Part shown: positions 16,877-26,067 of the stretch, in pieces | How the letters are laid out: each line of letters begins with the position of its first letter | How positions within the stretch are numbered: the first letter of the stretch is position 1 | From: a virus | Virus record (IMG/VR): IMGVR_UViG_3300044756_000026 | Location: 1 to 53,671 of that record | DNA length: 53,671 nt | Reading direction: 5' to 3' (one strand) | The notes under the pieces: generated by a model | Databases searched by the model: none | What the model was told of the DNA's origin: nothing | Seen by the model: the letters and a program-made list of their open reading frames with translations, nothing else | Made by a program: the position numbers and the translations under genes

Positions 16877-18714
16877 GCAATCAGACGATTGATGAAATTA
16901 AGAATGGCACATACAAAGGCGGGTTCGTCGTCAAGGATGTGCTACAAGACTTCATCGACAATCACAATCCACTCTATCAGCAGGCAGTCATCGGTGCGGG
17001 TGGCAAGCGGCCTACCCATGCTGAGAATCCGCGTCAAGCATACAACTATGTCTACAAACGCAATCAGGTAATCAAGCAGTCTGCTAAGCAGCGTCCGCTG
17101 GTTCGACTCATGGACAAGGACATGAACTTCATTGGTCGCATTGCGGCTGAGAAGTCTGTCAACTGGGAAGAATTGATGTACGCTGGTGGCACAGCGACGA
17201 TTACTCTGAAGCGCAACAACTGGCTGGCTGACTGGATAGTCAAAGAAGTCAACATACAAGAAGACCTACACATCATCATCGACCCGCGTCCGACGAAGCG
17301 TAGTTGGCGTACACGCTGGGGCGGCAAGGTCACAGAGATTCACATCAAGCGTACGTCTGAAGGCATCCACGAAATTGACCTCGAGGTCATATCGAACTGG
17401 GAACACTGGCGCCACATTCTGTTCGGCGCGAACCCTGTGCTGCTGCCTGAGTTCCAGTATCCGAAGGTGTTCATCTTCCCCGCGAATACGCGGACGTGTA
17501 TCACGTACACCGCGATCCTTAATCTTGCACGGCAGTACGAGCCATTCCTGGCGATCCCGACTAATCTGCTGAACCCGATTCATTGGCTGTCGACTGAACT
17601 GACGAACATCAATCCAATGAGTTGGCCAGTGCAGATGGCGTTCGTCAATCCTGTCATAGATCAGAGTAGGTTCACGTTCGTCTGCGCACGTTGGACCGAT
17701 GCACAAACACTGACTGATCCACTGCTCAAGGATGCCGGATGCTTCATCAAGCCGTATGTGTTCCTGACCGAAGACGAGGATACACCGCATGTTGAGCTTG
17801 CTGATCTCATCGGACAAACCGCTGCACGACCAACTCGTAACTGCATTGTTTTGGCTGTACTTGATAAGTCTGGCGTTACTGGTCCGACTGGTACTCTAGT
17901 AGACGGCATCCTCAATCTCTTCGCTGCTACGGCTGATGACTTCATCACTGAACTCGTCTTCCCCGTTGACGCTGACTACGACGGCGTGACTGATCCGCTG
18001 TTCCGTAAGTGGCTACTCGTCGCACCCGAGAAACCCAAGATCATATTCCGGGATGGACACTACTCAGGGATAGTTGAGGCTGACCGAGTAATTCATAAAG
18101 CTAAAGCACGAACTATCATGATTGGTGGCAAGTCCCCACAGTGGGTCAACCAAGCCATCACGTTCGGCATACGCTATGGTTTATCACAATTAGCTCAAGT
18201 CATCAACTACGGTCTTGGCGCATACGAAGAATACGGCGCTGAAGGTTTGGACAACGTCTACCAGGGTCAGTTCGATGACACGGTGCTCGCGTTCGAGCGA
18301 TGGACAGATCCACGTCGCGTCATACAGAACGGTGCCGCTGCATTCCTCGAGCACATGGAACAAGGCTCGGGCACAGCGTACACTGTCTCAGGTCTCGTTG
18401 ACATTCGCGCAGGGCTGTGGAAGACTCGACCGTACATTGCCACACAGGTTGGCATCATCAATGGCCATCCGTGGTTCGTGTACGATGACTTTGAGTTGGG
18501 TGATCGACTCGGCTTCGAGCTTGCGGAAATCATCTACGTCGATCAGTGCTCGGGCATCAAGGGCTCGTACGACGTGTCGTCTCCGCTGAAGTATGAACTC
18601 TCAATTGGCACAGCATCCGATCAAGAAGATCCCGTTGCTCGTGCGCTACGTTCTGTGCAAGCCGCATGGAGTGTTCTCGGTATGGTGATGGGAAGTGGAG
18701 GAACTACGTTCTAA
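16873..18714 (+). CDS. Minor tail protein (Gp37-like / Tal-like hub)
   Basis: A 613-residue tail-tip protein resembling the siphovirus Gp37-like family first named from Rhodococcus phages. The conserved feel is a beta-rich N-terminal hub domain (VRLMDKDMNFIG, then AGGTATITLKRNNWLAD), a region describing a helix-strand mix around 180-360, and a large C-terminal half with ALVFGI-type hub motifs. The ATG at 16873 overlaps the upstream stop codon (ATGA) and is preferred to a GTG six bases earlier. The gene ends in a TAATG overlap. Confidence 0.8.
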   Translation: MSNQTIDEIKNGTYKGGFVVKDVLQDFIDNHNPLYQQAVIGAGGKRPTHAENPRQAYNYVYKRNQVIKQSAKQRPLVRLMDKDMNFIGRIAAEKSVNWEELMYAGGTATITLKRNNWLADWIVKEVNIQEDLHIIIDPRPTKRSWRTRWGGKVTEIHIKRTSEGIHEIDLEVISNWEHWRHILFGANPVLLPEFQYPKVFIFPANTRTCITYTAILNLARQYEPFLAIPTNLLNPIHWLSTELTNINPMSWPVQMAFVNPVIDQSRFTFVCARWTDAQTLTDPLLKDAGCFIKPYVFLTEDEDTPHVELADLIGQTAARPTRNCIVLAVLDKSGVTGPTGTLVDGILNLFAATADDFITELVFPVDADYDGVTDPLFRKWLLVAPEKPKIIFRDGHYSGIVEADRVIHKAKARTIMIGGKSPQWVNQAITFGIRYGLSQLAQVINYGLGAYEEYGAEGLDNVYQGQFDDTVLAFERWTDPRRVIQNGAAAFLEHMEQGSGTAYTVSGLVDIRAGLWKTRPYIATQVGIINGHPWFVYDDFELGDRLGFELAEIIYVDQCSGIKGSYDVSSPLKYELSIGTASDQEDPVARALRSVQAAWSVLGMVMGSGGTTF

Positions 18715-19160
18715 TGGCTGTCGTACCACAGATGCCTAGCGAAGTCGATATCGAAGGCATGAAGAATACACTGCGGCTAAAGTCAATCAGCCAAGGTGAT
18801 AAGCAAGAGTTGGCGCAGGATACAGTGAAAGCGATGTACGCTCTGGCCAACGACCTCATCTACCCAAGCGATGCAAGCGGAGACGTCATCGACATTCGAT
18901 ACTTCTCACCGCTGATTGCGTATCACCTCGCGATGTGTGGATGGCGAAAAGACCCAGAGAAAGTTCAACGTGTGCGTGAGAAGCTACCACCGACGGCTGG
19001 TGTGGCAGAAGACGCGATACGTTGGGTCGATCCTGGACATGCGAAACAAGGCGAACTCCCGCTTGCGTTTCGCACAGATATCGAGGAGAAACCCAATGAA
19101 GAAGGTTGGCACGTCAAGCCCTTTGTCCGTCAAACGTTCCTTGAGGAAGGTGAATACTAA
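18714..19160 (+). CDS. Minor tail-associated protein (DUF2744-like)
   Basis: A 148-residue soluble protein. The middle (YFSPLIAYHLAMCGWR) and the following Pro/Val-rich segment with GVAEDAIRWV resemble the DUF2744 family encoded between minor tail genes in actinobacteriophages; this is from memory and cannot be tested here. Function is unknown; it is probably a structural or assembly component of the tail tip. The start overlaps the upstream TAA by one base and the stop codon directly abuts the next gene. Confidence 0.6.
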   Translation: MAVVPQMPSEVDIEGMKNTLRLKSISQGDKQELAQDTVKAMYALANDLIYPSDASGDVIDIRYFSPLIAYHLAMCGWRKDPEKVQRVREKLPPTAGVAEDAIRWVDPGHAKQGELPLAFRTDIEEKPNEEGWHVKPFVRQTFLEEGEY

Positions 19161-20258
19161 ATGCCTACAGCAACTGTAGAAGTTGGAGACGAAGTCCATC
19201 TCGGTGATGCGATCACTAACACATCATTCTTTGGGCACGTCACTGACCTCGACTCACCCAATGGTGTGGTCGCAACGCTCGAGATTCTCGGTGACCAAGC
19301 CGTCCTCAGTATGGACGTGCTCATTGGTCCGCAAGGTATTCCTGGCAAGAATGCTTCGCCTGTCAAGATGCAGTGGACAGACAGTGATCAAATGGACACG
19401 CCGTCAGACTTGCCTGGTGGAGCAACGGGTCCGCCGGCATTGACACCGGCTGAAGAAGGCTACGGATACTGGATCGGTAATCAGGTCTACGTCTGGAGCG
19501 GCAACGCATTCTATCCATTCATGATGGGCACCAAGGGTCTCACTGGTTTGACGCCAGACATTGACCCGACCATCGAGGACATTCCATGGATGGATGTAAA
19601 TCGTCCGCCGTCTACGATTGACGTCTCGGGTACATCTGAGAATCCACAGTGGCACTTCAAGATCGCAGCGCCTCGTGGTGCTGATGGTCCTGCTGCTGCT
19701 ATTCGTGCAGCGACGGACTACAATAACACGATTCCGCCGACTGAACTTCAAGTACCCGCGTGGCATGAGGCTGATCAGAAGTGGCATCCGGAATCAGTCA
19801 ACCTTCGCTTGTGCAAGATGTATACTGTGCCGGAAGGCCAGTTCGTCAATTTCTCAGGCTTGTCGCAAAGGCAGACGATATGCACGTTCGCAATTCCGCC
19901 GCAGGATTATGACTGGGTGCCTTGGGTCGTCGGACATATCCGAGCGTCCGGCTTGGAGATCGACACTGATCCACTCATCATCGGTGCTGAAGTACGGCTC
20001 AACGATCCGCAAGCTGGACAGCTCGTTGCACGTGGTTTCGGTAACAACTCTACGTGGACAACGATTACACCGCATGCTAGCAGTGCGGCTTTCTCGAGCG
20101 ATGCGATAACGCCTGAAGGGTTGATCGGTAGAGTGCCAGCGAATCATACAGGGACCGAAGGAACGCTGTACGTGAACCTGTACAACGACGGCATCACGGG
20201 AGTTTACAACTTCGCTAAGCAAAACGCGCAGCTAGGAATTTTGGTGGTGCCACTCTAA
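19161..20258 (+). CDS. Minor tail protein with beta/collagen-like segments
   Basis: A 365-residue tail-tip protein. The N-terminal domain has the pattern LG, then SFFGHVTD, then VVATLEIL and LIGPQGIPGK, a short beta domain ending in a collagen-like triplet run. The region around 85-200 repeats this Gly/Pro-rich connector style (GTKGLTGLTPDIDPT). The C-terminal 140 residues look like a compact beta-sandwich. It probably builds the fibre base or receptor-contact structure. A related N-terminal domain appears as a fragment in another frame at about 43,330-43,515. Confidence 0.78.
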   Translation: MPTATVEVGDEVHLGDAITNTSFFGHVTDLDSPNGVVATLEILGDQAVLSMDVLIGPQGIPGKNASPVKMQWTDSDQMDTPSDLPGGATGPPALTPAEEGYGYWIGNQVYVWSGNAFYPFMMGTKGLTGLTPDIDPTIEDIPWMDVNRPPSTIDVSGTSENPQWHFKIAAPRGADGPAAAIRAATDYNNTIPPTELQVPAWHEADQKWHPESVNLRLCKMYTVPEGQFVNFSGLSQRQTICTFAIPPQDYDWVPWVVGHIRASGLEIDTDPLIIGAEVRLNDPQAGQLVARGFGNNSTWTTITPHASSAAFSSDAITPEGLIGRVPANHTGTEGTLYVNLYNDGITGVYNFAKQNAQLGILVVPL

Positions 20259-23200
20259 TGCCCAAGGCTTATGATGGGTCCAAGCAAGTAGTACTGGACA
20301 AAGATCCCACACGGCAGTTGGCGTTCGGTGGGTTAGCCAGTGATGACTTGTTCAAAGGTGTCGGCACTAGCATCCTGAAGTTGTTCCAAGTTACGGGTGA
20401 CGAGTTCTGGAAACTGTTGGGCTTTGATCCGCCGCCTGAAACTACAGACGATTATCTCAATGCGCTCGTTGACCTCATCGTCCACACTGCCATGAATATC
20501 ACTTCGTGGTTGGCGTCACAAATTCCTGGGCTCGATGCTTCGAAGATTACGTCTGGTCTGTTTCCGCAAAGTCAGATCGAAGGACTCGAGCAGGAACTTT
20601 CTGATCTTGGTGCTGCGATCATCGCTGGTGATCCTACAGCCATCATTGAAGCGATCACCGGCATCGTCGATGGCACGACTGACGACCTGGAGAATTGGTC
20701 TGACAACCTACACGCGATGCTGGGGCTCCCTCCACTAAATGACGCGATATTCGATGCGGGCGCATCGGTGGAACAATTCATCATCGACATGCTCCACCCT
20801 CAGAATTTGCTTGCGCCACTCGTTAGCGGTGTGGTACCGGGTACGAACATTCCAGCGCTTGATGCTTCCAAGATCACGAGCGGTCAGTTCCCACAGTCGA
20901 TGCTCAACATCGTTTCCATTGCAGCTGGTATTGTGACAGGAGTGTTCACGACTGGACAGATTCCTTCGCTTGATGCATCTAAGATTAGTTCCGGTATATT
21001 CGCACAGTCCATGGTGGATATCAGGAACATTGCCTCGAGCATAGTGACTGGCGTATTTCCGGCAGCACAAATCGGATCGCTCGATGCTTCGAAGGTCAAC
21101 ACTGGTATCTTCCCACAGTCACAGTTGAGCATCACCAGTATTGCAGCGAGTATAGTCAACGGCACGTTTACCGCGACGCAGATTCCATCACTCGATGCTT
21201 CTAAGATTGGCAGTGGTCAATTCGCACAGAGCATGGTCAACATCACATCCATTGCCGCAGCGATTGTCACTGGCACTTTAGCTACCGGACAAATCCCCGG
21301 ACTCGATGCTACCAAGATTACTTCGGGTACATTCCCGACTTCAATGTCGCCTGATCTTGTTGCCATCATTCAGCAGTTGTATAACGGCACAAACATTCTC
21401 GCTTCAATTGGCAAGGCTAACGTTCCAAAAACTCTTGATCAAACTTGGATGCCCAGCGCCTTGTGGCCTGCTGCTAATGTGGGCGTACTTGATGCCAGCA
21501 AGATTACGAGCGGTTCGTTCGCACAGAACATGGTGACGAACCTGACTACAGATCTGACGAACCGTGCGCTCAAGTCTATCGTCAACTCTAAAGCATTAGC
21601 TGGTGCGAACCTGTGCGTTGACCCGGGATTCGATAACCCTGACGTGTGGCTGTATGAGCCGGGCGCAGTATCGACGGAACAAAAGCTCACCGGTACAACA
21701 AGCTACAAGCAAATCGCCGACGGCACACTCAAGGCTGTTTCGTTGACAGCGAGTGGGGGTCCTGGTCAGGGCGGCGTGTATATGGTTCGTCCCGGCGCGC
21801 AGTATTATCTTGAAGCAAGTATCTTCCCGAAGTCAACGAATGTCGGTGGCGGTTCCATCGGTGTTATTTCATCTGCGTGGGATTCAACTGGCGTTAACGC
21901 TTTTACTTATATTTTCCAGCCGTATCTTGGAGCACCGCCTGCAAAGAATACTTGGACAACGTACGCGGGGTTTTTCACTGTCCCAGCAGGATATGATGGC
22001 ATCATTCCATACGTGCTCGTCAACAGCGACGTCCCAGTCGGTGATACATTCTACTGGGATCGGATCGTTGTTAAAGAAGTCACGCGCGTTGGTAACTCGC
22101 CAGACTTGCAGGCAATCTCCGATCACATTTACAATGGCTTGATCGGTGGCTCAGGATACACAGGTCTTCTCGGCAACATACCTGATCAAGCACGCGGCGG
22201 TCTCGATAAGATTTACAACGACGTGCTGAACCACACCGCACAGCTTCAGGCATTGAGCAGTGGTAGCAATGCTGAAGACAACTCCGGTGTCGGCATTAAC
22301 ATCAACTTCTCTGACTATCCAGATGGTAATCTACCGTCAGTATTCTCGGTGACATATATTGGCGCAGGTACAAGTAGGCTAGGCATTACTAATGGCGTCG
22401 GTCTATGGCGTACTGAAGTCAACAATGCCAATCTTACAGCGCGTGCCTCATACAATGTTGCAGGTACTCAGACAGACTACCAGATTATTCGTGGTACGCT
22501 CGGCGGTGTCCCTGAGCAAGGCGGTACTGGCGGCACGCCAAAGATCGGTGTCATGGGCCGATTGAACAGCACATCTGCGCCGACAACATTTGTGTGGGGT
22601 CGTGGCTACTGCACAGGCTTCCTCACATACAAAGGCGAACTGGGCACTACGGTCAACAATGTTGAGACAGTATGGGTCAGCAACATTGCGCTCACGTGGT
22701 CAATGGACATTCGATGTGTCTTCGGTGTTGGCACACAGCCGCGACGTTATCAATTCTACTCCGGTGGTAAATTGGTCTATGACTACACTGAGGCTGGAAC
22801 AGTAAGTCAGATGGGGGCTGGCTTCAGGTTCTTTGGCCTGACAGCAGACATTTGCACTGACTCCAGTGGTAATCCTAAGGGACCAGGTTCGTTGGCATCT
22901 GCAGCGATCAGCGACAACGCACCGCCCAATGTGCTTGGTTCTGGTTGTCGGTTGATTCGTCAGAACACCGCGACTGTCACTCTCGCTGCTGCCACCAACC
23001 AGACTGACTTACCTGCAAACTATTTCGATGCTATCCAAGCATGTAGCGCGGATATCACTCCTACGCTTTCTAGTGGCCGGATGCAAGTAACCAAAGACGG
23101 TTGGTATATGATTTCCATCGGCGTGGAAACTACAACATCTAATAGCGGTCGACTCGGGTTGGGCATCAAGAAGAATAATGCTATGTGGCAGTGGGGTCCG

Positions 23201-23380
23201 ATGCTGTATCAGGTCAACCCATCATATTCTGCTTCCTTCTTAGGATACCTTGTTGCCGGTGATTATATCTCAGCTGTCCATGCCAACACGGACGGATTCA
23301 CAGGGTGGGGCACTAAGGGTCAAGCCGACGCTCAAAAAACATGGTTCTCAATGGCACTAGTGAATAGGAGTTACGCATAA
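20258..23380 (+). CDS. Minor tail protein / tail fibre, probable receptor-binding protein
   Basis: A 1040-residue fibre-like protein. Residues about 90-440 hold seven repeats of an LDASKI-type unit with the wording IPSLDASKI-SG-FAQSM, four in strict tandem at 37-residue spacing, likely a trimeric stalk. Residues about 450-610 resemble a carbohydrate-binding sandwich (CVDPGFDNPDVW at its start). Residues about 670-870 resemble a lectin-like sandwich (INFSDYPDGNLPSVFSVTY). The last 130 residues have a C1q/TNF-like look (DGWYMISIGVE). This domain order suits glycan recognition on the cell envelope. It overlaps neighbours by one base on both sides. Confidence 0.82.
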   Translation: MPKAYDGSKQVVLDKDPTRQLAFGGLASDDLFKGVGTSILKLFQVTGDEFWKLLGFDPPPETTDDYLNALVDLIVHTAMNITSWLASQIPGLDASKITSGLFPQSQIEGLEQELSDLGAAIIAGDPTAIIEAITGIVDGTTDDLENWSDNLHAMLGLPPLNDAIFDAGASVEQFIIDMLHPQNLLAPLVSGVVPGTNIPALDASKITSGQFPQSMLNIVSIAAGIVTGVFTTGQIPSLDASKISSGIFAQSMVDIRNIASSIVTGVFPAAQIGSLDASKVNTGIFPQSQLSITSIAASIVNGTFTATQIPSLDASKIGSGQFAQSMVNITSIAAAIVTGTLATGQIPGLDATKITSGTFPTSMSPDLVAIIQQLYNGTNILASIGKANVPKTLDQTWMPSALWPAANVGVLDASKITSGSFAQNMVTNLTTDLTNRALKSIVNSKALAGANLCVDPGFDNPDVWLYEPGAVSTEQKLTGTTSYKQIADGTLKAVSLTASGGPGQGGVYMVRPGAQYYLEASIFPKSTNVGGGSIGVISSAWDSTGVNAFTYIFQPYLGAPPAKNTWTTYAGFFTVPAGYDGIIPYVLVNSDVPVGDTFYWDRIVVKEVTRVGNSPDLQAISDHIYNGLIGGSGYTGLLGNIPDQARGGLDKIYNDVLNHTAQLQALSSGSNAEDNSGVGININFSDYPDGNLPSVFSVTYIGAGTSRLGITNGVGLWRTEVNNANLTARASYNVAGTQTDYQIIRGTLGGVPEQGGTGGTPKIGVMGRLNSTSAPTTFVWGRGYCTGFLTYKGELGTTVNNVETVWVSNIALTWSMDIRCVFGVGTQPRRYQFYSGGKLVYDYTEAGTVSQMGAGFRFFGLTADICTDSSGNPKGPGSLASAAISDNAPPNVLGSGCRLIRQNTATVTLAAATNQTDLPANYFDAIQACSADITPTLSSGRMQVTKDGWYMISIGVETTTSNSGRLGLGIKKNNAMWQWGPMLYQVNPSYSASFLGYLVAGDYISAVHANTDGFTGWGTKGQADAQKTWFSMALVNRSYA
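20845..21340 (+). repeat. Tandem 111-bp coding repeats in tail fibre gene
   Basis: About four consecutive units of 111 bp (37 codons), each beginning with a codon run for IP-LDASKI and containing FAQSM or FPQSQ and SIAA-IVTG. Single related units lie just outside at about 20,520 and 21,480. Copies are well diverged at the DNA level, so the array is old rather than a recent slippage product. It encodes the presumed fibre stalk. Confidence 0.8.
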
Positions 23381-23673
23381 TGGAATCAGTCAGCCAGGCA
23401 TTGCTCGATCAGATCGCCGAAGTCGCAAGCGAGAGAGAGGAACCGATTACTGCGGCACAAGTCGCAGCGGTACTTGCTGCACGCGAAGCGATCCTCGACG
23501 GTGATCCCGTCGGCACAATTCGGCAAGGGCCGGCAGGTGAGATCGCTGTTCGTGTCAACGACAACGGTCTACATCTGTGGCGTGTGAACTGCCCGGATGG
23601 TTCGCAGTACAATGACCTGCAACCATCAATGCACGCCGAATGGAAAATCATACAAGGAGGAAAGAATGAGTAA
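23380..23673 (+). CDS. Hypothetical protein downstream of tail fibre
   Basis: A 97-residue acidic protein: an N-terminal helical half (residues 1-45, Ala/Glu-rich) followed by a short beta segment (GTIRQGPAGEIAVRVNDNG). It overlaps the fibre gene by one base and carries AAGGAGG near its end that serves the next gene. It may be a fibre chaperone or minor tail component, by position only. Confidence 0.65.
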   Translation: MESVSQALLDQIAEVASEREEPITAAQVAAVLAAREAILDGDPVGTIRQGPAGEIAVRVNDNGLHLWRVNCPDGSQYNDLQPSMHAEWKIIQGGKNE

Positions 23674-23911
23674 TCCTGATCAGCCCACACCTACTCCCCC
23701 AGAGTATGCAGAAGGTGCGGTGAAGCAAGATCCAGCGACGAAGGCTGTCGCGGTTCGCACCAACTTCCCAGATCCTTACTACGATCACCAGTGGGGTGTG
23801 ATGACAGTCGATCGAGGCGGACACTACGCGAGCTTCGACGATGTGGAAAGCTGGCCGGATCTCACCGCGCCAGTAAGTCGAGAGGAGGAGAAGGCGAATG
23901 ACCGCGGGTAA
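23666..23911 (+). CDS. Hypothetical small tail-region protein
   Basis: An 81-residue protein with a Pro/Thr-rich start and a central YYDHQWGVMTVDRGG segment; no membrane segment or cysteines. The ATG at 23666 follows an ideal AAGGAGG; longer upstream readings of this frame lack a ribosome-binding site. It overlaps both neighbours. No family recognised. Confidence 0.65.
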   Translation: MSNPDQPTPTPPEYAEGAVKQDPATKAVAVRTNFPDPYYDHQWGVMTVDRGGHYASFDDVESWPDLTAPVSREEEKANDRG

Positions 23912-24140
23912 CGGTACAGCAACAGCTGCACTACAAGAACAGGTTGACATCCTTGCCTGGTTGCACGCAGAGCAGCGCTTCGAGTATATGGAACTCGTTG
24001 CTCGCGTGATGAACGTCGGCAAGGTATTGGCGGGTCTCGTAGTGCAGAACGCACAACCGCAAATTCAAGAACAGCTACAGCAGCAAGTTCTCAATCAGTT
24101 GATGACCGGTGGCGTGGTCGTCAAAGATACGGGCGGTTGA
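23898..24140 (+). CDS. Hypothetical small helical protein
   Basis: An 80-residue protein, predicted mostly helical, with Gln-rich segments near residues 53-70 (QIQEQLQQQVLNQLMT). There is no true transmembrane helix, although MNVGKVLAGLVV is mildly hydrophobic. GAGGAGAAGG precedes the ATG. It lies in the slot where holins often occur, but the sequence does not support that role. Confidence 0.6.
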   Translation: MTAGNGTATAALQEQVDILAWLHAEQRFEYMELVARVMNVGKVLAGLVVQNAQPQIQEQLQQQVLNQLMTGGVVVKDTGG

Positions 24141-24631
24141 TGTGGCGATGGGGTATTAGTGTACTGACAGGGGCGCTGTTGTTCGCGCCGTGTGCTAATG
24201 CCGAACCTGATGTTGGTCCAGGTGGTGTTGGTGGGCCGGGAGGTCTTGGTGGTCCAGGTGGTATCGGACCGGACTTTGCACCTTCATCTGCTACGTTGTT
24301 CATGTGTCCGGGTCGAGGCGGCGCTGCTGATGTTCTCGGCTTTGGGGGTGGCTACTGTGACTTCAATTTCACACCAGTTAAGTTAGATACAGAAGGTCAT
24401 TATGGAGTCATGCATACCCACTGTGAATGGGGCGGCGCACGGCCATTGCTTGAAACCTGGAATTGCTGGCGAGTATTTCCTGGCCAGCCTGATCACCCGG
24501 CGCTCCCTGATCCTGATATTATCCCTGACGGCATGGGAGTTCCTTGGGCAATTCAAGGACCGGTTCCTGATGATCAGTGGCCACCTCCTGGACTGCAGCC
24601 TGGGCCAGAGTTATTGAATCCAACCGGATAG
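24140..24631 (+). CDS. Predicted secreted Cys-containing protein
   Basis: A 163-residue protein with a classic signal peptide (MWRWGISVLTGALLFAPCANA, cleavage after ANA near residue 21), then a Gly/Pro repeat region (PGGVGGPGGLGGPGG), then a domain with five further cysteines that could form disulfides outside the membrane. The ATG overlaps the upstream TGA; a TTG three bases earlier is the alternative. A phage-encoded secreted protein next to lysin could alter the envelope or block superinfection, which is speculative. Confidence 0.7.
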   Translation: MWRWGISVLTGALLFAPCANAEPDVGPGGVGGPGGLGGPGGIGPDFAPSSATLFMCPGRGGAADVLGFGGGYCDFNFTPVKLDTEGHYGVMHTHCEWGGARPLLETWNCWRVFPGQPDHPALPDPDIIPDGMGVPWAIQGPVPDDQWPPPGLQPGPELLNPTG

Positions 24632-24640
24632 GAGAAAGGA

Positions 24641-26020
24641 ATGGCATATTATTCTAAAGATGGCATCGCTATCGCCATCATTCACGAGGGTCAGCGTCGT
24701 GGCATTACCCCGAAGGGTATACAGATTGCCATAAGCACTGGCCTCGTCGAGTCGGATCTGACGATGCATTGCAATCATCAAGATCCAGAAAGTCAGAAGT
24801 ATCCGTACGACGCAATCAGCTACGACTACGATTCGTCGGGTGTGTTTCAGCAGCGCCCTGCATATTGGGGCACCGCACGGGAACGCATGGACGTCGTGTA
24901 TTCTGCAGGTATGTTCTACGATTCATTGGTAGCTCAGAGAATAGGCGATCAGGATTACAACACGGACGCGACCACACCTGGTGGCTGGGCGTATATGGTG
25001 CAGCAGTGCGCCGAGGAATACGCCTACCGCTACGATGAACGCTTCCCCGAAGCCTGTCGGATTTACGACAACTTGGCTTGGATGGAGTGCCCGCATCAAC
25101 CCGGTGAATGTCGCGTCTCTGGTGACATGGGGCCAATGGTCAGTGAGACCTGGATGACAGAAACCGACGGCGGCACAAGCTTCGGTGAAATCATTCTGCC
25201 GTACGATCACAGCATCGTGCCACAGGAAACTGGGTACTGGTGTGGGCCGGCCTCAACACAGGTCGTGCTCAACGGTCAAGGTATCTTCATCAGTGAACAA
25301 CAGTTGGCTGCTGAGATGGGCACGCACTCCGGTGGTACTGATTACATCGGACAGATAGAAATCGTGCTCGACTGGTATCTACCACACATGAATCACGTGA
25401 CAGTAGACCAACCGTATGATCCGATGAGTTACGAAGACAAGGAGCGGCTATGGGCAAACCTGATCCGCGCGATGGCTGATGAGCCCCGTGGTGGTGTGGT
25501 CATGAACTGGGTCGCACCGCCTGGGAACTATCCCATCGGCATCAAAGGATCACAGTCACCGTCTTACGGTGGCGGCACCATTTATCACTACGTAGCCTGC
25601 ATGGGCATTGACGACAATCCAAACCAGCGAGCATGCTGGATTGCAGATTCCGGCTTCCACCCATTTGGCTACTGGTGTTCGTTCGATCAGGTCAGCACAT
25701 TAATTCCACCCAAGGGTTACTGCTACCCAGCAGTTGAACCCGCAGCAGGATCAGGAGATATCGACATGGCTAACGTACCACAGGAACAATGGGACAAACT
25801 GGTTGCAGATGTAAAAGACATTCGTACACAGCTGCGCGGTCCTGATGATCAAGGATGGGAAGTGCTTGGTCAAAATTCAGCAGGACAAAACCTTTCGGTT
25901 GTTGACGCCCTCGGGTCTGTCAAGCATACCGTCGAAGGGCAGCCGCCCCCTTTCCAGAAATCCCTCCCACCCAGCCAGGTTCGGGGGAAGGTACGCCGAC
26001 CGAACGACACGCGCTCCTAA
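24641..26020 (+). CDS. lysA: Lysin A (endolysin: lysozyme-like plus C39-like domains)
   Basis: A 459-residue endolysin that would cut peptidoglycan. The N-terminal 140 residues look like a lysozyme-type fold: VESDLT with Glu37, and SSGVFQQRPAYWG, the wording of actinophage LysA muramidase domains. Residues about 190-350 look like a C39-type cysteine peptidase, with GYWCGPAS (Cys201), YHYVAC (His316) and IADSG (Asp near 336). The C-terminus is a Pro-rich linker and a basic tail that overlaps the LysB frame. AGGAGAAAGGA precedes the ATG. A slippery site at 25948 may extend it into LysB. Confidence 0.88.
   Translation: MAYYSKDGIAIAIIHEGQRRGITPKGIQIAISTGLVESDLTMHCNHQDPESQKYPYDAISYDYDSSGVFQQRPAYWGTARERMDVVYSAGMFYDSLVAQRIGDQDYNTDATTPGGWAYMVQQCAEEYAYRYDERFPEACRIYDNLAWMECPHQPGECRVSGDMGPMVSETWMTETDGGTSFGEIILPYDHSIVPQETGYWCGPASTQVVLNGQGIFISEQQLAAEMGTHSGGTDYIGQIEIVLDWYLPHMNHVTVDQPYDPMSYEDKERLWANLIRAMADEPRGGVVMNWVAPPGNYPIGIKGSQSPSYGGGTIYHYVACMGIDDNPNQRACWIADSGFHPFGYWCSFDQVSTLIPPKGYCYPAVEPAAGSGDIDMANVPQEQWDKLVADVKDIRTQLRGPDDQGWEVLGQNSAGQNLSVVDALGSVKHTVEGQPPPFQKSLPPSQVRGKVRRPNDTRS
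25948..25954 (+). promoter_or_regulatory. Candidate -1 frameshift site CCCTTTC in lysA-lysB overlap
   Basis: In the LysA frame the bases read C-CCT-TTC, an exact X-XXY-YYZ heptamer. One-base backward slippage gives CCC-TTT, where Pro and Phe tRNAs can both re-pair, and enters the LysB frame, open from 25906 to 26934. A short GC hairpin can form nine bases downstream (CCTCCC at 25963-25968 with GGGGAAGG ending at 25991, one A bulged). Function is inferred. Confidence 0.55.
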
Positions 26021-26067
26021 CTTGCTCGGGAACGTGGGCGCCTCCGGGCGTTGGCTTTCCTAGTGAT

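Noticed and set aside
24137-24139. TTG start for the secreted protein
   Set aside because: The ATG at 24140 overlaps the upstream TGA and gives a normal signal peptide; the TTG adds only one residue.
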